From the NCBI GenBank assembly GCA_025642075.2, contig JAODUO010000435.1, positions 103,501 through 167,500 on the forward strand: 64,000 bases of DNA. The letters run 5' to 3'. The position numbers and the translations under genes are program-made. Source of the stretch: Ridgeia piscesae (taxonomy: Eukaryota > Annelida > Polychaeta > Sabellida > Siboglinidae). Of this stretch, positions 45,580 through 59,459 are shown piece after piece (position 1 is the stretch's first letter; the number at the start of each line of letters is the position of its first letter). The notes under the pieces were generated by a model, which did no database searches, was not told where the DNA came from, and saw only the letters and a program-made list of their open reading frames with translations.

Positions 45580-48050
45580 ACCGTCTCCCCTCTCAATCTC
45601 TCAGTCTCCCTCTCAATCTCTCAATCTCCCCTCTCAATCTCTCAGTCTCCCTCTCAATCTCTCAGTCTCCCCTCTCAATCTCTCAGTCTCTCCTCTCAAT
45701 CTCCCCTCTCAATCTCTCAGTCTCCCCTGTCAATCTCTCAGTCTCCCCTCTCAATCACTCAGTCTCCCCTCTCAATCTCTCAGTCTCCCCTCTCAATCTC
45801 TCAGTCTCCCCTCTCAATCACTCAGTCTCCCCTCTCAATCTCTCAGTCTCCCCTCTCAATCTCTCAGTCTCCCCTCTCAATCTCTCAGTCTCCCCTCTCA
45901 ATCTCTCAGTCTCCCCTCTCAATCACTCAGTCTCCCCTCTCAATCACTCAGTCTCCCCTCTCAATCTCTCACTCTCCCCTCTCAATCTCTCAGTCTCCCC
46001 TCTCAATCACTCAGTCTCCCCTCACAATCTCTCAGTCTCCCCTGTCAATCTCTCAGTCTCCCCTCTCAATCTCTCAGTCTCCCCTGTCAATCTCTCAGTC
46101 TCCCCTGTCAATCTCTCAATCTCCCCTCTCAATCTCTCAGTCTCCCCTGTCAATCTCTCAGTCTCCCCTCTCAATCTCTCAGTCTCCCCTCTCAATCTCT
46201 CAGTCTCCTCTCAATCTCTCAGTCTCCTCTCTCAATCTCTCAGTCTCCCTCTCAATCTCTCAGTCTCCCTCTCAATCTCTCAGTCTCCCCTCTCTATCTC
46301 TCAGTCTCTCCTCTCAATCTCTCAGTCTCTCTCTCAATCTCTCAGTCTCCCTCTCAATCTCTCAGTCTCTCTCAATCTCTCAGTCTCCCCTCCCCAATCT
46401 CCTCAGTCTCCTCCTCTCAATCTCTCAGTCTCTCCTCTCAATCTCTCATCTCCCCTCTCAGTCTCTCAATCTCCCCTTCTCAGTCTTCTTTAATCTCCTC
46501 CTCTCAATCTCTCAGTCTCTCCTCTCAATCTCTCAGTCTCCCCTCTCAATCTCTCAGTCTCTCCTCTCAATCTCTCAGTCTCTCCTCTCAATCTCTCAGT
46601 CTCCCTCTCATCTCTCATCTCCCCTCTCAATCTCTCAGTCTCTCCTCTCAATCTCTCAGTCTCCCCTCTCAATCTCTCAGTCTCCCCTCCAATCTCTCAG
46701 TCTCCCCTCTCAGTCTCTCCATCTCCTCTCCTCAACTCTCAGTCTCCCCTCGCAATCTCTCAGTCTCCCATCGCAATCTCTCAGTCTCCCCTCTCAATCT
46801 CTCAGTTCCCCTCTCAATCTCAGTCTCCCCTCGCAATCTCTCAGTCTCCCCTCGCAACCTCCCCTCTCAATCTCTCAGTCTCCTCACGCAATCTCAGTCT
46901 TCCCTCTTAATCTCTCAGTCTCCCTCTCAATCTCTCAGTCTCTCCTCTCAATCTCTCAGTCTCCCCTCGCAACCTCCCCTCTCAATCTCTCAGTCTCCCC
47001 ACGCAATCTCAGTCTCCTCTTAATCTCTCAGTCTCCCCTCTCAATCTCTGTCTCTCCTCCAATCTCTCAGTCTCCCCTCTCAGTCTCTCAATCTCCCCTC
47101 TCAGTCTCCCCTCTCAATCTCTCAGTCTCCCCTCGCAATCTCTCAGTCTCCCCTCTCAATCTCTCAGTCTCTCCTCGCAATCTCAGTCTTCCCTCAATCT
47201 CTCAGTCTCCCCTCTCAATCTCTCAGTCTCTCCTCTCAATCTCTCAGTCTTCCCTCTCAATCTCTCAGTCTCCCCTCTCAATCTCTCAGTCTCCCCTCTC
47301 AATCTCTCAGTCTCTCCTCTCAATCTCTCAGTCTCCCCTCTCAGTCTCTCAATCTCCCCTCTCAGTCTCCCCTCTCAATCTCTCAGTCTCCCTCTCAATC
47401 TCTCAGTCTCCCCTCTCAATCTCTCAGTCTCCCCTCTCAATCTCTCAGTCTCCCCCTCAATCTCTCAGTCTCCCCTCTCAATCTCTCAGTCTCCCCTCTC
47501 AATCTCTCAGTCTCCCCTCCCCTCTCAATCTCTCAGTCTCCCCTCTCAATCTCTCAGTCTCACCTCTCAATCTCTCAGTCTCCCCTCTCAATCTCTCAGT
47601 CTCCCCTCTCAATCTCTCAGTCTCCCCTCCTCAATCTCTCAGTCTCCCCTCTCAATCTCTCAGTCTCCCCCTCTCAATCTCTCAGTCTCCCCTCTCAATC
47701 TCTCAGTCTCCACCTCCCCTCTCAATCTCTCAGTCTCCCCTCTCAATCTCTCAGTCTCCCCTCCCCTCTCAATCTCTCAGTCTCTCCTCTCAATCTCTCA
47801 GTCTCCCCTCTCAGTCTCTCAATCTCCCCTCTCTCAATCTCTCAGTCTCCCTCTCAATCTCTCAGTCTCCCTCCCTCTCAATCTCTCAGTCTCCCCTCTC
47901 AATCTCTCAGTCTCCCCTCTCAATCTCTCAGTCTCTCCTCTGAATCTCTCAGTCTCCCCTCTCAATCTCTCAGTCTCCCCTCTCAATCTCTCAGTCTCCT
48001 CTCAATCTCTCAGTCTCCCCTCTCAATCTCTCAGTCTCCCCCTCCCAATC
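45580..48050. repeat. 21-bp pyrimidine-rich minisatellite, about 115 copies
   Basis: The unit cagtctcccctctcaatctc plus t is 21 bp, with frequent 19-20-bp variants (missing C) and substitutions (ctGtcaa, tcActca, ctcGcaa). As 21 is divisible by three, long frames (SPLSISQ repeated, 845 codons) appear on +. Homogeneity is highest at 45700-46200, and the 3' part is patchier with compound units. Confidence 0.97.
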
Positions 48051-48535
48051 TCCACTCCTGTTGCAATCCTTCCTTATCCCTCTAAACAGCCCTCTAAGGT
48101 TTTCAAATTTATGCTCCTACATCAAAGGAAAGTTTATAAATAAATCTAACATTAAATTTAGTGGTGCTTCAGTTGACTTAGTAATGTAATTATTTATGTG
48201 TGTGCATAAACTAAAGTTCTGAGTAACTTTCGTTTGGAATTCAGTAATACAGAATATATATAATATTTGTTTATTTAAAAAATATTTACAAGACATTATT
48301 CCCGGAGGCACCAGAGTGAAGGCTATTACCAGGAGACATACAGAACACTAAGTAGTAGAACTTGAAGAAATTAAATATTATAAATTGTCTCTTGTCACTG
48401 GTAATGAGTTACTAATTGTTATAGTACAAATACGTACATCATGCAGTTGCACATCTAATGCATTGTCATGATTAAGAAGCAAAATCCAAACAAGTTGGAA
48501 CATCCCTCACAACAAACAGTCTGACCTCACTGTAC
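48051..48535. other. AT-rich unique sequence
   Basis: I see no gene or recognised repeat. Confidence 0.5.
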
Positions 48536-48539
48536 AGTG

Positions 48540-48965
48540 CATACACAATGATACATTTACCCGTAACACCAACACGACTTAGACTTAGTTCCTCCTGTTC
48601 CATTTGGAACATGGCGCGATCAGCTTTCACCATCTGGAATAATTATTCGCAATTGGTTTGGCATCATTCCAGTTGGTTTCCATTTCTGACCTTCTGTACC
48701 TGTCATGTGCCATTGTTAGTTCCTAGTTGGTCTTTCCCTCTTTCTCTTCCCGCCCTCACGCACCCACTCCATCGCAACGTTTGCCCTCCGATCACTTGAT
48801 AAACGTAGAATATGTCCAGCTAGTGTCCATCGTCGACATTTGGTGATGTCATGTAGACAGTCCCTGCGTGCTGTCCTCATCACATCTTCATTGGTGATGT
48901 CGTCTCTCCACGAGATGCCTAACATGAAACTGCAGCATCGCTGGTGGAATACATCTAGTTTTTTG
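48540..48965 (-). pseudogene. LINE ORF2 C-terminal fragment (RTE-like)
   Basis: The - strand reads CCSFMLGISWRDDITNEDVM, then CRRWTLAGHILRL...RANVAMEW...GGKRKRERPTRN. This is the widespread C-terminal signature of invertebrate LINE polymerases (LGI.W.D..TN..V, R....GH.LR, G.R.RGRP). A frameshift or stop follows, and 48590-48720 continues with decayed tail sequence (WNRRN-like). It is a 5'-truncated, dead copy. Confidence 0.75.
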
Positions 48966-49066
48966 ATATTCTTAATATATCCTTCTCGGTTTAAAAAAGC
49001 TTATGTATTGCTGTTAGTATAATGATTGACATTTAGATATATAGTTTTATGTCTGTTTTGATGATG

Positions 49067-49140
<74 letters not shown>

Positions 49141-50990
49141 AATAATTATGTTCGTAAAGTGTGTATTTCTAAGCTACATATTATATAAAATAATTATATA
49201 CAGTGGTTTAGAAATACAATTTATTTGTGAACATAATTATTTCGGATGTAAATTTCGATACCACCGTGCAGTCCTGTGGAGATGTTTATTTACCATATGA
49301 GACGCTCAGTAACATGGCTTATCCAACCCGGCTTTAGATGATCATAAATCACCCTTACATGCACTAATTTACTCGTCAAATTCCGTGGTCGTAATCAGTG
49401 CCTGGTTTCACTGACAATCTTCAATAAATATTTATAAGACTGCCGCGGCATTGGCTCGGCATGAACGGAGCTCGGCGGTGACCTTTAAGGGACATTGTAG
49501 TAAGAATCTGGCACATACATCATCTGTAGTGTATTCTCGCTCGGCGACGATTTCTGTACAATAGGCTACCGGAGCATGAGTTCTTATATATTGTTGTCAA
49601 GCTTTTACGGCAATAACAGCTGTTACATTTATCATCACTTATGAATATTTCATTATCTACATTTGTTGTTTTATGTCTTGTTTTATGCGTATTGTTTTAG
49701 TTATATATTTAAACGTGTCTTGTCTTAAATATACCATTTAATGTGTGATGCATTTTTAATCGACAACTCTTCATTGTTGCTCAGTCTACAACTAAAATTT
49801 CTCGGTAGCATTGAGGCTGTACGTAACTACTGCTAGTGCCAGATCAACAACACTTTCATTGAATGCACAAACTGATCATGTTTGTGAACCCGATCTTGGC
49901 TCCTAGATAATGAACATTTGTACCACTTCTGTAATTAATTAATCAGAAAACCTTGTTTCATTACAGCTACATATGGAGGAGACACAGCAGTGTCGGTCTG
50001 CAGATTAGTTCTTCAACATTTTTTGAAACAAAATATGAAATAATTCATCAATAAAACATAAAACCAACAACATGCATTTATCTAACCACTGCTGTAAGCG
50101 TGACATCTTATGCATTTTTAACCTAACCAGGTGAATAAGTATCCATGTGCCTTATTCTTCAAACTGCTGAACAAGTCCCACTTCCAAGTATACTTTTTTC
50201 ACGTACAGGTGCAGACATATTTGAATGGGTTTGACTTTCATGGCGACAATTTGGTGAAGTGACAATTTAATCATATTGCGGACGGTGTCATCCAACGCCA
50301 CCAGGTGATAGTTTAATCACCGCTGCGGTGGCGGGCAGCTGCTCTAAGGTCAAGGGTCAATCAAAGCTTGTTTATCTGATTAGCCGACCTCCCCTAGCGT
50401 CTTGCAAGAAATATTTTCTTGAGAAATCCAGATTTAGAGCTCTGTGTGTGAATTTCCGATGGGAGTTCGGGTGGATGATTTCTTGTCGACTGCAGAATTG
50501 CATGATAAAGCGAGACGGTCTATACCCAGGAAACAACGACCTGTGATGTCACATGTTCTGTAAGTGAATTCACGAGTTCAACTGGCTCAATTCACGTGAA
50601 TTCACCGGATTCTGTGAACAAATTTGGTGTGTTGACACGTGTTTACCGTACGTGATAACTCCTGCCAGTGAAACCCGACCTGGTACGACTCATGTCAAAC
50701 TTGTTCAAAACTCGTGACAACGGCAGAACACGTATATTCACATGAATTCACATGAAAACACGTACTGGTGGAGCGGTACCAATTATGAACATTTACACTC
50801 AACATATCAATGGTTGTGTCTGTAATAATTCTTAGCACAAAACATGGATCCAGGCAAAACAACCATTTGAAGGCAATAGAAGTCACAGTTTTCCATGCAA
50901 CCAATGGTGTCGTCTTGGTTGCAGGATTGTCCAACAAAGATCTCTTAATAATTTCATTTGTATTGAAAGGCTGTGGTCCAAGTTTAGTAG
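48966..50990. other. Intronic unique sequence with a TA tract and palindrome cluster
   Basis: A TA microsatellite interrupted by 'catg' lies at 49070-49136. 49380-49510 is unique and richer in CG. At 50564-50765 palindromic TTCACRTGAA/GTGAATTCAC motifs cluster. No exon recognised. Confidence 0.45.
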
Positions 50991-50994
50991 GGTA

Positions 50995-51367
50995 TATAGC
51001 TCTATGTATAGAGACCCATCCACCCATCATTTGGATGGGTAAAACCCGTTTCGGATGGGTATAAATATCACTGGATGGGTATAAATATCACTGGATGGGT
51101 ATAAATATCACTGGATGGGTATAAATATCACTGGATGGGTATAAATATCACTGGATGGGTATAAATATCACTGAAAACAAGGTCTAAAAAAATCATGTAA
51201 ATTGTCAAGTATGGTTTATAAATGGGTGTCACACCAACATATATGTATTTGTAGTATATTTCAGGTTATCTCAACATCTCGACTGACTTGTATATGTGGC
51301 AGTTAACACGCCCATGTTTACCACAAAGTTTTGGATGAGCAAAAATGTGATCGTGCATAAAGACCTG
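50995..51367 (+). mobile_element. hAT-like MITE (family C), copy 8, with internal tandem expansion
   Basis: Starts 'tatagctctatgtatagagacc' and ends 'cgtgcataaagacctg'. The flanks 'gtagggta' and 'ataggcta' agree at 6 of 8 positions. A 20-bp internal segment ggatgggtataaatatcact is repeated about six times (51053-51172) where other copies have one or two. Confidence 0.9.
51053..51172. repeat. 20-bp tandem repeat inside MITE copy 8
   Basis: Six near-identical 20-bp units derived from the MITE's own 'ggacgggtagaaatatcact' segment. Confidence 0.95.
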
Positions 51368-51725
51368 ATAGGCTAAACATGCCGGTTATCTATCAAACAC
51401 TGTCTCAACAATTCCAATAAATCATATACGAATCAGTGAAGCCAATGTGTGTTCAGCTTTATAGCATCACTTGTTTAATTCTCCACATTGGAGTTGTCAA
51501 CTGGCGATTAATATTGACGTCTTGGTGAAGTCACTGAGCCGTCCTAATCCCACTGTCTGTTCGATAACTGGCACATTTACCTGTATGAAAGTTTAACAAA
51601 ATTCTATAACCCTACTGCACATGTGTTTTTGGAGTAGACACAGAAAGCTGTTGTGTCCCTCTGCCATGGGTTTGCATGTGTAACCTGGCATGGACTCCCA
51701 TACAAACATGCACCACACTAATTGT

Positions 51726-52034
51726 GGGGAGCGGAGCGGTGGTCGCGCGGTTGAGCATCGGACTTTCAATTGAGGGGACCGTGGTTCAATCCCACCTACC
51801 GCCGTTTCGAAACTTAGGCAATTTTGTTCACCCCACATTTGCCTGTGTCTTTCGGAAGAGACACTAAAAGCCAGTGGTCCCTTCTGTCTGGTGTCTATGC
51901 CAGGGGAAGTAAAAGATCCCACACAGGGGGTAAATGTGTAACCTGGAGTGGACTCACTAACTCTAGAGAAGAACAACTGCTGCGTTAGCCCAAGTGTGGG
52001 TTGTTTGGAGTTAACCACCTGCGACCTGAGAATT
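51726..52034 (+). mobile_element. tRNA-derived SINE, family B, copy 1
   Basis: A tRNA-like head ggggagcggagcggtggtcg, then 'cgcggttgagc' (A box region), and a B box GTGGTTCAATCCC. The body continues 'acatttgcctgtgtctttcggaagagacactaaaagcc' and ends 'taaccacctgcgacctgag'. The anticodon loop is degenerate, so it is not a functional tRNA gene. Confidence 0.88.
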
Positions 52035-52139
52035 GTGTGTAGGATGAGTGCAGTGTGACCCACTGCCCAGCTAGCTGTGATAACGCAGACTTGGGATTAC
52101 AAGACGGTTGTTATGATTATGTCCACCAGGGGTTCGGTG

Positions 52140-52345
52140 TTTATTAATCACAATATTCGGAATAAAAGTTTGAGGGGAGGCAGGGAATTAATTGAGGAGA
52201 AGAGAGGGGGAGGATGGGAGGACGATGGAAAAAGACGAGTGAGAAAGGGGGAGTTAGATGAAGAGGGGTGGAGTGTGAGAGTATTATGAAGATGGAGAGG
52301 GAAATGGAGATGGTGAAAGAGATTGAGAGATGGTGAGGTAGAATC
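52140..52345. repeat. Purine-rich (GA) low-complexity patch
   Basis: GA-rich DNA (gaggagaagagagggggagg) without regular unit length. Confidence 0.7.
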
Positions 52346-52904
52346 AGTCAGTAAGGGAGCCAGATGAGAGTTTGATCATCTTTAAAATCCTGTCTGTCTG
52401 TCAATCGCTGATTCATCAACATGTTCCTTTCAGTTCTGCCCCTGTGAGACGTGAATTTGGTTGAAGTTGCGTACTTTCAGCTTCTTCAGTTACCTCAGTG
52501 ATGTTTCCAATGAAATGCCTGGGAATGCTCAAACACAGCACGCTTCAAATCATCCACAGAATTCGCTATTTCACTCCAGGGTGGTCGACTTGTCAGCACT
52601 GTCAAATGAAATAGTCTGGCACCTAAATAGTTCACATAGGATAAAAATAATCAATAAATTGTGATTTTCCGGTAGACCTATGATATGCAAGGTTACTGAA
52701 CAAATGGAGCTGTCGGTAGGAGAAAACATCTCATTTTATGGTAAATATAGGAGCATTAAAATACATCGCTGAAAGTAAAATAAGACAGTTTTGTGTCTTT
52801 GCATGTGGCATAATTAAGTAATCAAGTTGGTGTGGTCATCATCGTTGATTTATTCATTTAAAAACTAATGTAATTAACAAAAGTAAATGTGAATTACTTG
52901 TGGT

Positions 52905-53195
52905 GTGCCGTAGCATAGTGGCTAGGGCATTGAACTCTCGCATGAAAGAACTGTAGTTTAAATTCTGTGCTGCTTTAAGCAAGTGTTTTCATTCTAAGTT
53001 GTTTCAGAACATTCGGCTGTTTAAACGAGAACCTGATTAATACGCAGTGGAGGATATTAGTGTAGGGATAGTCTTTGCACATATATAGCAATGTGGCTGA
53101 ATGCTTCCCAGAGAAGCTGTTTGATTGAACAGAACTGCCAGTGAGTACCAGTAAAACAAATAGCGCTAAGGACTGTATAAGAATTCATCTTTTTA
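52905..53195 (+). mobile_element. tRNA-derived SINE, family A, copy 4 (near full length)
   Basis: A tRNA-like head with an A box (tagcatagtggctagg), a degenerate B box (agtttaaattct), then the family tail 'gaatgcttcccagagaagctgtttgattgaacagaactgccag' and 'agcgctaaggactgtataagaattcatcttt'. It defines the 5' end lost from the first copy. Confidence 0.82.
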
Positions 53196-53314
53196 CTTTA
53201 AAATGTCTACAAATGCAGCAGACATAGATGTTCTAGTTCCTTCACTTTCCACAAGGTGTCATGTAACAGTTCTGTTATGTTCCTTGATCACTAGGCGGCA
53301 TGGGCAAAGCTAGA

Positions 53315-53570
53315 TACCTATCTGCAGTCTTCAAGACTGGTGGATAAATGACCAAGACGGGTAAACACAACTAATAAGACATGAGAGGAACCCAGCTTGT
53401 CACATGATTACCTAATAGTTCCAGGAACCTAAGGACCAACATTAATGACTGTCATTGACATAAGTAGTAGTAAAACAAGTTAAATGTATTGGTATTAGTT
53501 AAATAAATGGCTCAAAGCACATTTGTTGTCATTGAAAACAAACTGCTCAATAATGGCTGTGACTGACTTG
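53315..53570 (+). repeat. Interspersed repeat family F, copy 2
   Basis: Diverged partner of 11170-11430, sharing 'cttcaagactggt', 'aaggaccaacattaatgact', 'gacataagtagtag' and 'taaatgtattggtatta'. Confidence 0.55.
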
Positions 53571-53789
53571 AATTGCATCAGTACCAGTCATTCCCGCTCT
53601 AAAGGGGACCCTTGATTAATCCAAGACAGGCAAAAAATAGTTCTGGCTAAGGACTTGCGAGGCAGTCAGGCTATCGAGGGTAATATATCTCTGTCAACCT
53701 CTAAGTCTTTTTTCCTCAGCCACAAGATGATCTAATGTTGTTAGTTGGGGAAAAAAAACTATTGTAATTTTCATCCATGTTCGTTCACA

Positions 53790-55610
<1,821 letters not shown>

Positions 55611-55617
55611 CAAGCAC

Positions 55618-55665
55618 GCAACACACACACGCACGCACGCACGCACGCATGCACGCACGCACACA
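55618..55665. repeat. (CGCA)n microsatellite
   Basis: A short CGCA tract with one 'tgca' interruption. Confidence 0.95.
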
Positions 55666-55787
55666 TTGTCTGTATTCGCTGTCAATTAACTTGTACACAT
55701 TTAACCTAAAAATCAAATTTAAGACCACAGCTCTTCCCAGACATTAATGTCGGCAATAACCACATCAATTAAATTATAATTACCCCG

Positions 55788-55852
55788 GTATATAATTAAA
55801 TTTTCCCGCCTCTCTATCCAGTTATAATTAAATTTTCCCGCCCCTCTATCCA
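55788..55852. repeat. Tandem duplication of a 32-bp unit
   Basis: 'tataattaaattttcccgcc' plus 'tctctatccag' is present twice in a row with one substitution. Confidence 0.9.
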
Positions 55853-56106
55853 GACTGGACACGGATGTGCCCGTCCACCCGAGAGAGGACCCAGGTGTGT
55901 CCACTCCCTCTACTGTCATAATTGGACCGAGACTCCCCCCGGCCCTTGTCAGACGCCATCGGATTAATCGACTCACCACTGGACCCAAGTTCCTGGGGTC
56001 TAGGAGACTTCCGCATAAGATTGTGTGTCCGTTATGTAGGCAATGACACCAACGCAGGGAGTGGCTGTGGCTACCACAATAACAGGCTTTGATTTCTAAA
56101 GTGACG

Positions 56107-56413
56107 GTGCGAGCTCCTGGGTTTTACTTTTTCCATTTAAAAGTACGTTCTTGTGACTACAGCACTAAATTTGTGTTTAGTTACTTATTTATTAAGCTCG
56201 GGATAATGTTCACAATTTTGAAGATTCCGCCTGCAACACATTCAAAGTGTAAATAAAATATCCAGTTTCAAAACAAACTTCATTGGCAGTAATGTCGAGG
56301 CGAGCAGTTAACCGCAACACCTTTTGATGTTTAACTTTCCTACGTTCTAGACAGCGCACTTCCTGTTACAAGTTACTACTGGCTAATTTTAGGCAACAGA
56401 GCTGGCATTACCT
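56107..56413 (-). mobile_element. MITE family D, copy 3
   Basis: - strand homology to the other D copies over the whole length (tgttgcaggcggaatctt, aaactggatattttattta). Both ends carry the TIR core TGCCAGCTC-like motif ('ggtgcgagctcctggg' complement side at 56107, 'taatgccagctctg' on the other). Confidence 0.78.
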
Positions 56414-56741
56414 CCGTGGTATATTCCTTGGTAGGAATCCACGTGACTCTAGTTTAAAAGATGATAATTCTGTTGTTAAAGTGTTCGACCGATGTTAGCG
56501 ATCCATCAATACGCTTGTATGCTGCCATTTGGTAACATCTTTGGTCTGTGGTGATCTGATAATAAATATTAGTTCAAAAGTACAGTTCCCTGTTTTTATA
56601 CAACACATAGGTCTGCATAATAGTCGTTTCAGTGTCACACCTTGAAATTGGTGCCATTGGGTAAACCTTGTAAAACAAGCCAAATTTAAGTGTTTATTTA
56701 CAAAATTGTTGTGTTAATATCTTATTTTTCCAGAGGCAGAC

Positions 56742-57408
56742 GTAAAGTGAGGCTGTCAGCTCCTCACTCACCACAATTGGCAGGGCAGTCTTAGGTCTTA
56801 GGTGATTACCTCCAAACAGCCCAAACTTGGGCTAACGAAGGAGTTGTTCTTCTCTAGAACCAAACTTGGGCTAACGCAGGAGTTGTCCTTCTCTAGAATA
56901 TGTGAGTCCACTACAGGTTACACATTTACCCCACATGTGGGATCTTTTACTTCCCCTGGCATAGACACCAGATAGAAGGGACCACCGGCTTTTAGTGTCT
57001 CTTCCGAAAGACACAGGCAAATGTGGGTGAAGAAATTGCCTAAGTTTAGAGACGGCGGCAGGTGGGATTGAACCACCGTCCCCTCGATTGACAGTCCTGG
57101 CGCTCTACCGCGCGACCACCGCTCCCCAGTAATATGCAACAGGAAGTCTGCTGTCTCGAAGGTAGGAAAGTCAATCGTCAAAGAGTATTGTGGTTAACTG
57201 CTTCAGCATTATTGCCAATCAATTTTGTTTTTGAACTCATTTACCATTTTAACATGTTGCAGGCGGAATCTTTCAAATTGCAAACATTGTTTTGAGCTTA
57301 ATAAAGTAACTAAACACAAATTGGCAGGCAGTAGACCTTCAACATGTGTCATAAGAACGTAACATCAAATGAAACAGATTTAACCTAGGAGCTGGCACCA
57401 GTGCATTA
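56742..57408 (+). mobile_element. MITE family D, copy 4, interrupted by a SINE
   Basis: Begins 'aaagtgaggctgtcagctcct' and ends 'taggagctggcaccagtgc', inverted ends around GTGCCAGCTCCTA. A family B SINE (about 56790-57128) sits inside. The body then resumes 'agtaatatgcaacaggaagt', as in copy 3. Confidence 0.8.
56790..57128 (-). mobile_element. tRNA-derived SINE, family B, copy 2, with internal duplication
   Basis: - strand copy with head 'ggggagcggtggtcgcgcggtagagcg' ending near 57128 and tail 'acctaagacctaag'. A roughly 42-bp segment (cccaaacttgggctaacg...ttctctagaa) is tandemly duplicated at 56818-56897. A 'cagt' on either side may be part of the target duplication. Confidence 0.88.
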
Positions 57409-57409
57409 A

Positions 57410-59450
57410 TGTGACCTCAGCATTATGCATTTCATTCATTTTTGTTAGCTACTTTACAAATGTTTACTATTGTATGTGCATGCATGGGTGAGATACATAC
57501 TGATATAACTTGTGGTGTTTATAGCAGGTTATTAGGTGCAGTGATAACAGTTTATATCTTCTTCCTTCCAGTTTCTCACCTGGCCAATATGTCAGAGTGT
57601 TTGTAAGCCAGATATAATCTCCCTGGTGATGTAATCCGGGCTAATCTGCAGAGTGACAGCTGCCGATACTGCGGTCTGGTGGACCAGCTGCAGCTCAGCC
57701 TCTTGTTCCTTCATCCTCGTCTTCCTTGATTAGTGGTGTCTGCTACATTACATTCAATTTCACCACGACTTTGTTCTCGTGTTGTTAGTTGGTGTCTGTT
57801 GTTTGTGCTCAGTTATTGTTTGTATTGGAGAACTACCACTCCAGCAGTGTTACTGGGAGTCAGCATCAGAAGTTTATGAGAATAGCTTTTTATTACATTA
57901 TCCTATGCAACAATTGATTGTGTGCGTGTGTGCGTGTGTGCGTGTGTGCATGTGTGATGTTTGTGTTTGCATATGTATGTGTTAGTTTGTATAGATGTGT
58001 GTGTATGTGCATGCATGTGTGTATGCATGCGAGTACATGTGCGTTTGTGCGTGTATTCATTCATTTGTGCATGCATTCATGTTTGCCCGTATAGGCATGA
58101 TTTATTTGTAGAAATATTAAAAGAAAAACAATCATATCTACATGTCAACATCACTGACGACACAATCAAATACAACAGCATGAACAGAGTTCTCAAACTT
58201 AAATGTCTACTGTGGCTGGGAATATGATAATCACCTGCCTGGTTACTTAGAACGTAACCCACCACACAAAGTTCATCAGTATCAAAGACTCTAGCATTGC
58301 CATTTTCCACTTCATGGCAGACAATCACCAGAGTCAGGTCCACTTGGCAAGTAAATCTTACTGCCCTTTCTGCTGTGACTTGACATTGCACTAAACTCAC
58401 CAGTCAAACACGAAGCATTGTTGTTAGTCCCATGGTTTGACAGGTTCAAGGTACTCATGTCATCAACAGCATCCGCCATGTGTATGGAGCTGCCATATAG
58501 ATCTTAGAAACCAATCAACTTTTTCTCTAATTTTGCTTAGATGTATCTTAGGGTGCTTCCAGTAGGCGTGATGAATCTGTGTTTGTTTTTATAATTCTAG
58601 TGAATCTCCAGTGCCCACCAAACTGGTAAATTTTCATATTTTGCCTATTTTATAAAACAATTCTTCGATAAATTATATACACATGACTATACGATTTGGC
58701 TGATTTCTTATAAAACAGGTGTAAGGTATTGTTGTATGCAAAATTGAATTGAATTAATGTCTGTCTACCATTATGTCATTATAGATACTTAATTTGAATG
58801 ATTTATTTGTATTATTTAAATTATTTTTTTTCGAATATATACATTTTATAGACATTATTAAGTAATTTTTATTTACAATTTTATTTATATGTTTTACACA
58901 TTTTCTTAAACATTGCAAAACACTTGCAAAAATATCTAATTTCAGTCTCAATGCATGGGTAAAGAAGAAAGGCGTTTTATTTCCAGTAGTTAATTTGTTC
59001 GCTTTGTAAAATATAATGAATTAGTGAACCAACGCCGCTTACGTGGGCATAGTCCCAGTGGCACCCCTCTCCACAACTTGAAGAGCCTGCAATCATGTGT
59101 TGACATGTCCTGACCAAATATTATGGCCTGATATGATTGTGGGCATCATCACGCTGACCCCCAGCGGAGATTGACTTTCGTTGACCGTTAGATGCAGTTC
59201 ACGGATCAATACTGATCCAGTTAGCACCATTTGACTCTTTCATTAGTTCTCACGCTGTCGCGGTCCATCTTAATACAGCCAATTCTGTTCATTGAATCCT
59301 GTTTATAGTTAACTGTGTGGAGCACTGGAGAACTACTCCCTGTCTGCATCGAGTTTCTTTCTAGTAGAAGTCAGTGACCGTTGAAACAATCGCATTTCAA
59401 GTTTGATATATTTCACGTGCCACAACTGAGTTACAAAATTGTGAAATTGA
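57410..59450. other. Intronic unique and AT-rich sequence
   Basis: No exon recognised. A GT-rich patch lies at 57920-58090. 'gcaaaattgaattgaattaatg' (about 58739-58760) resembles a + strand LINE tail. 58790-58880 is very AT-rich. Confidence 0.45.
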
Positions 59451-59459
59451 GCTTTGTGC

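Noticed and set aside
45406..47943. 845-codon serine-rich frame
   Set aside because: Product of a 21-bp tandem array. The non-repeat N-terminal part has no recognisable domain.
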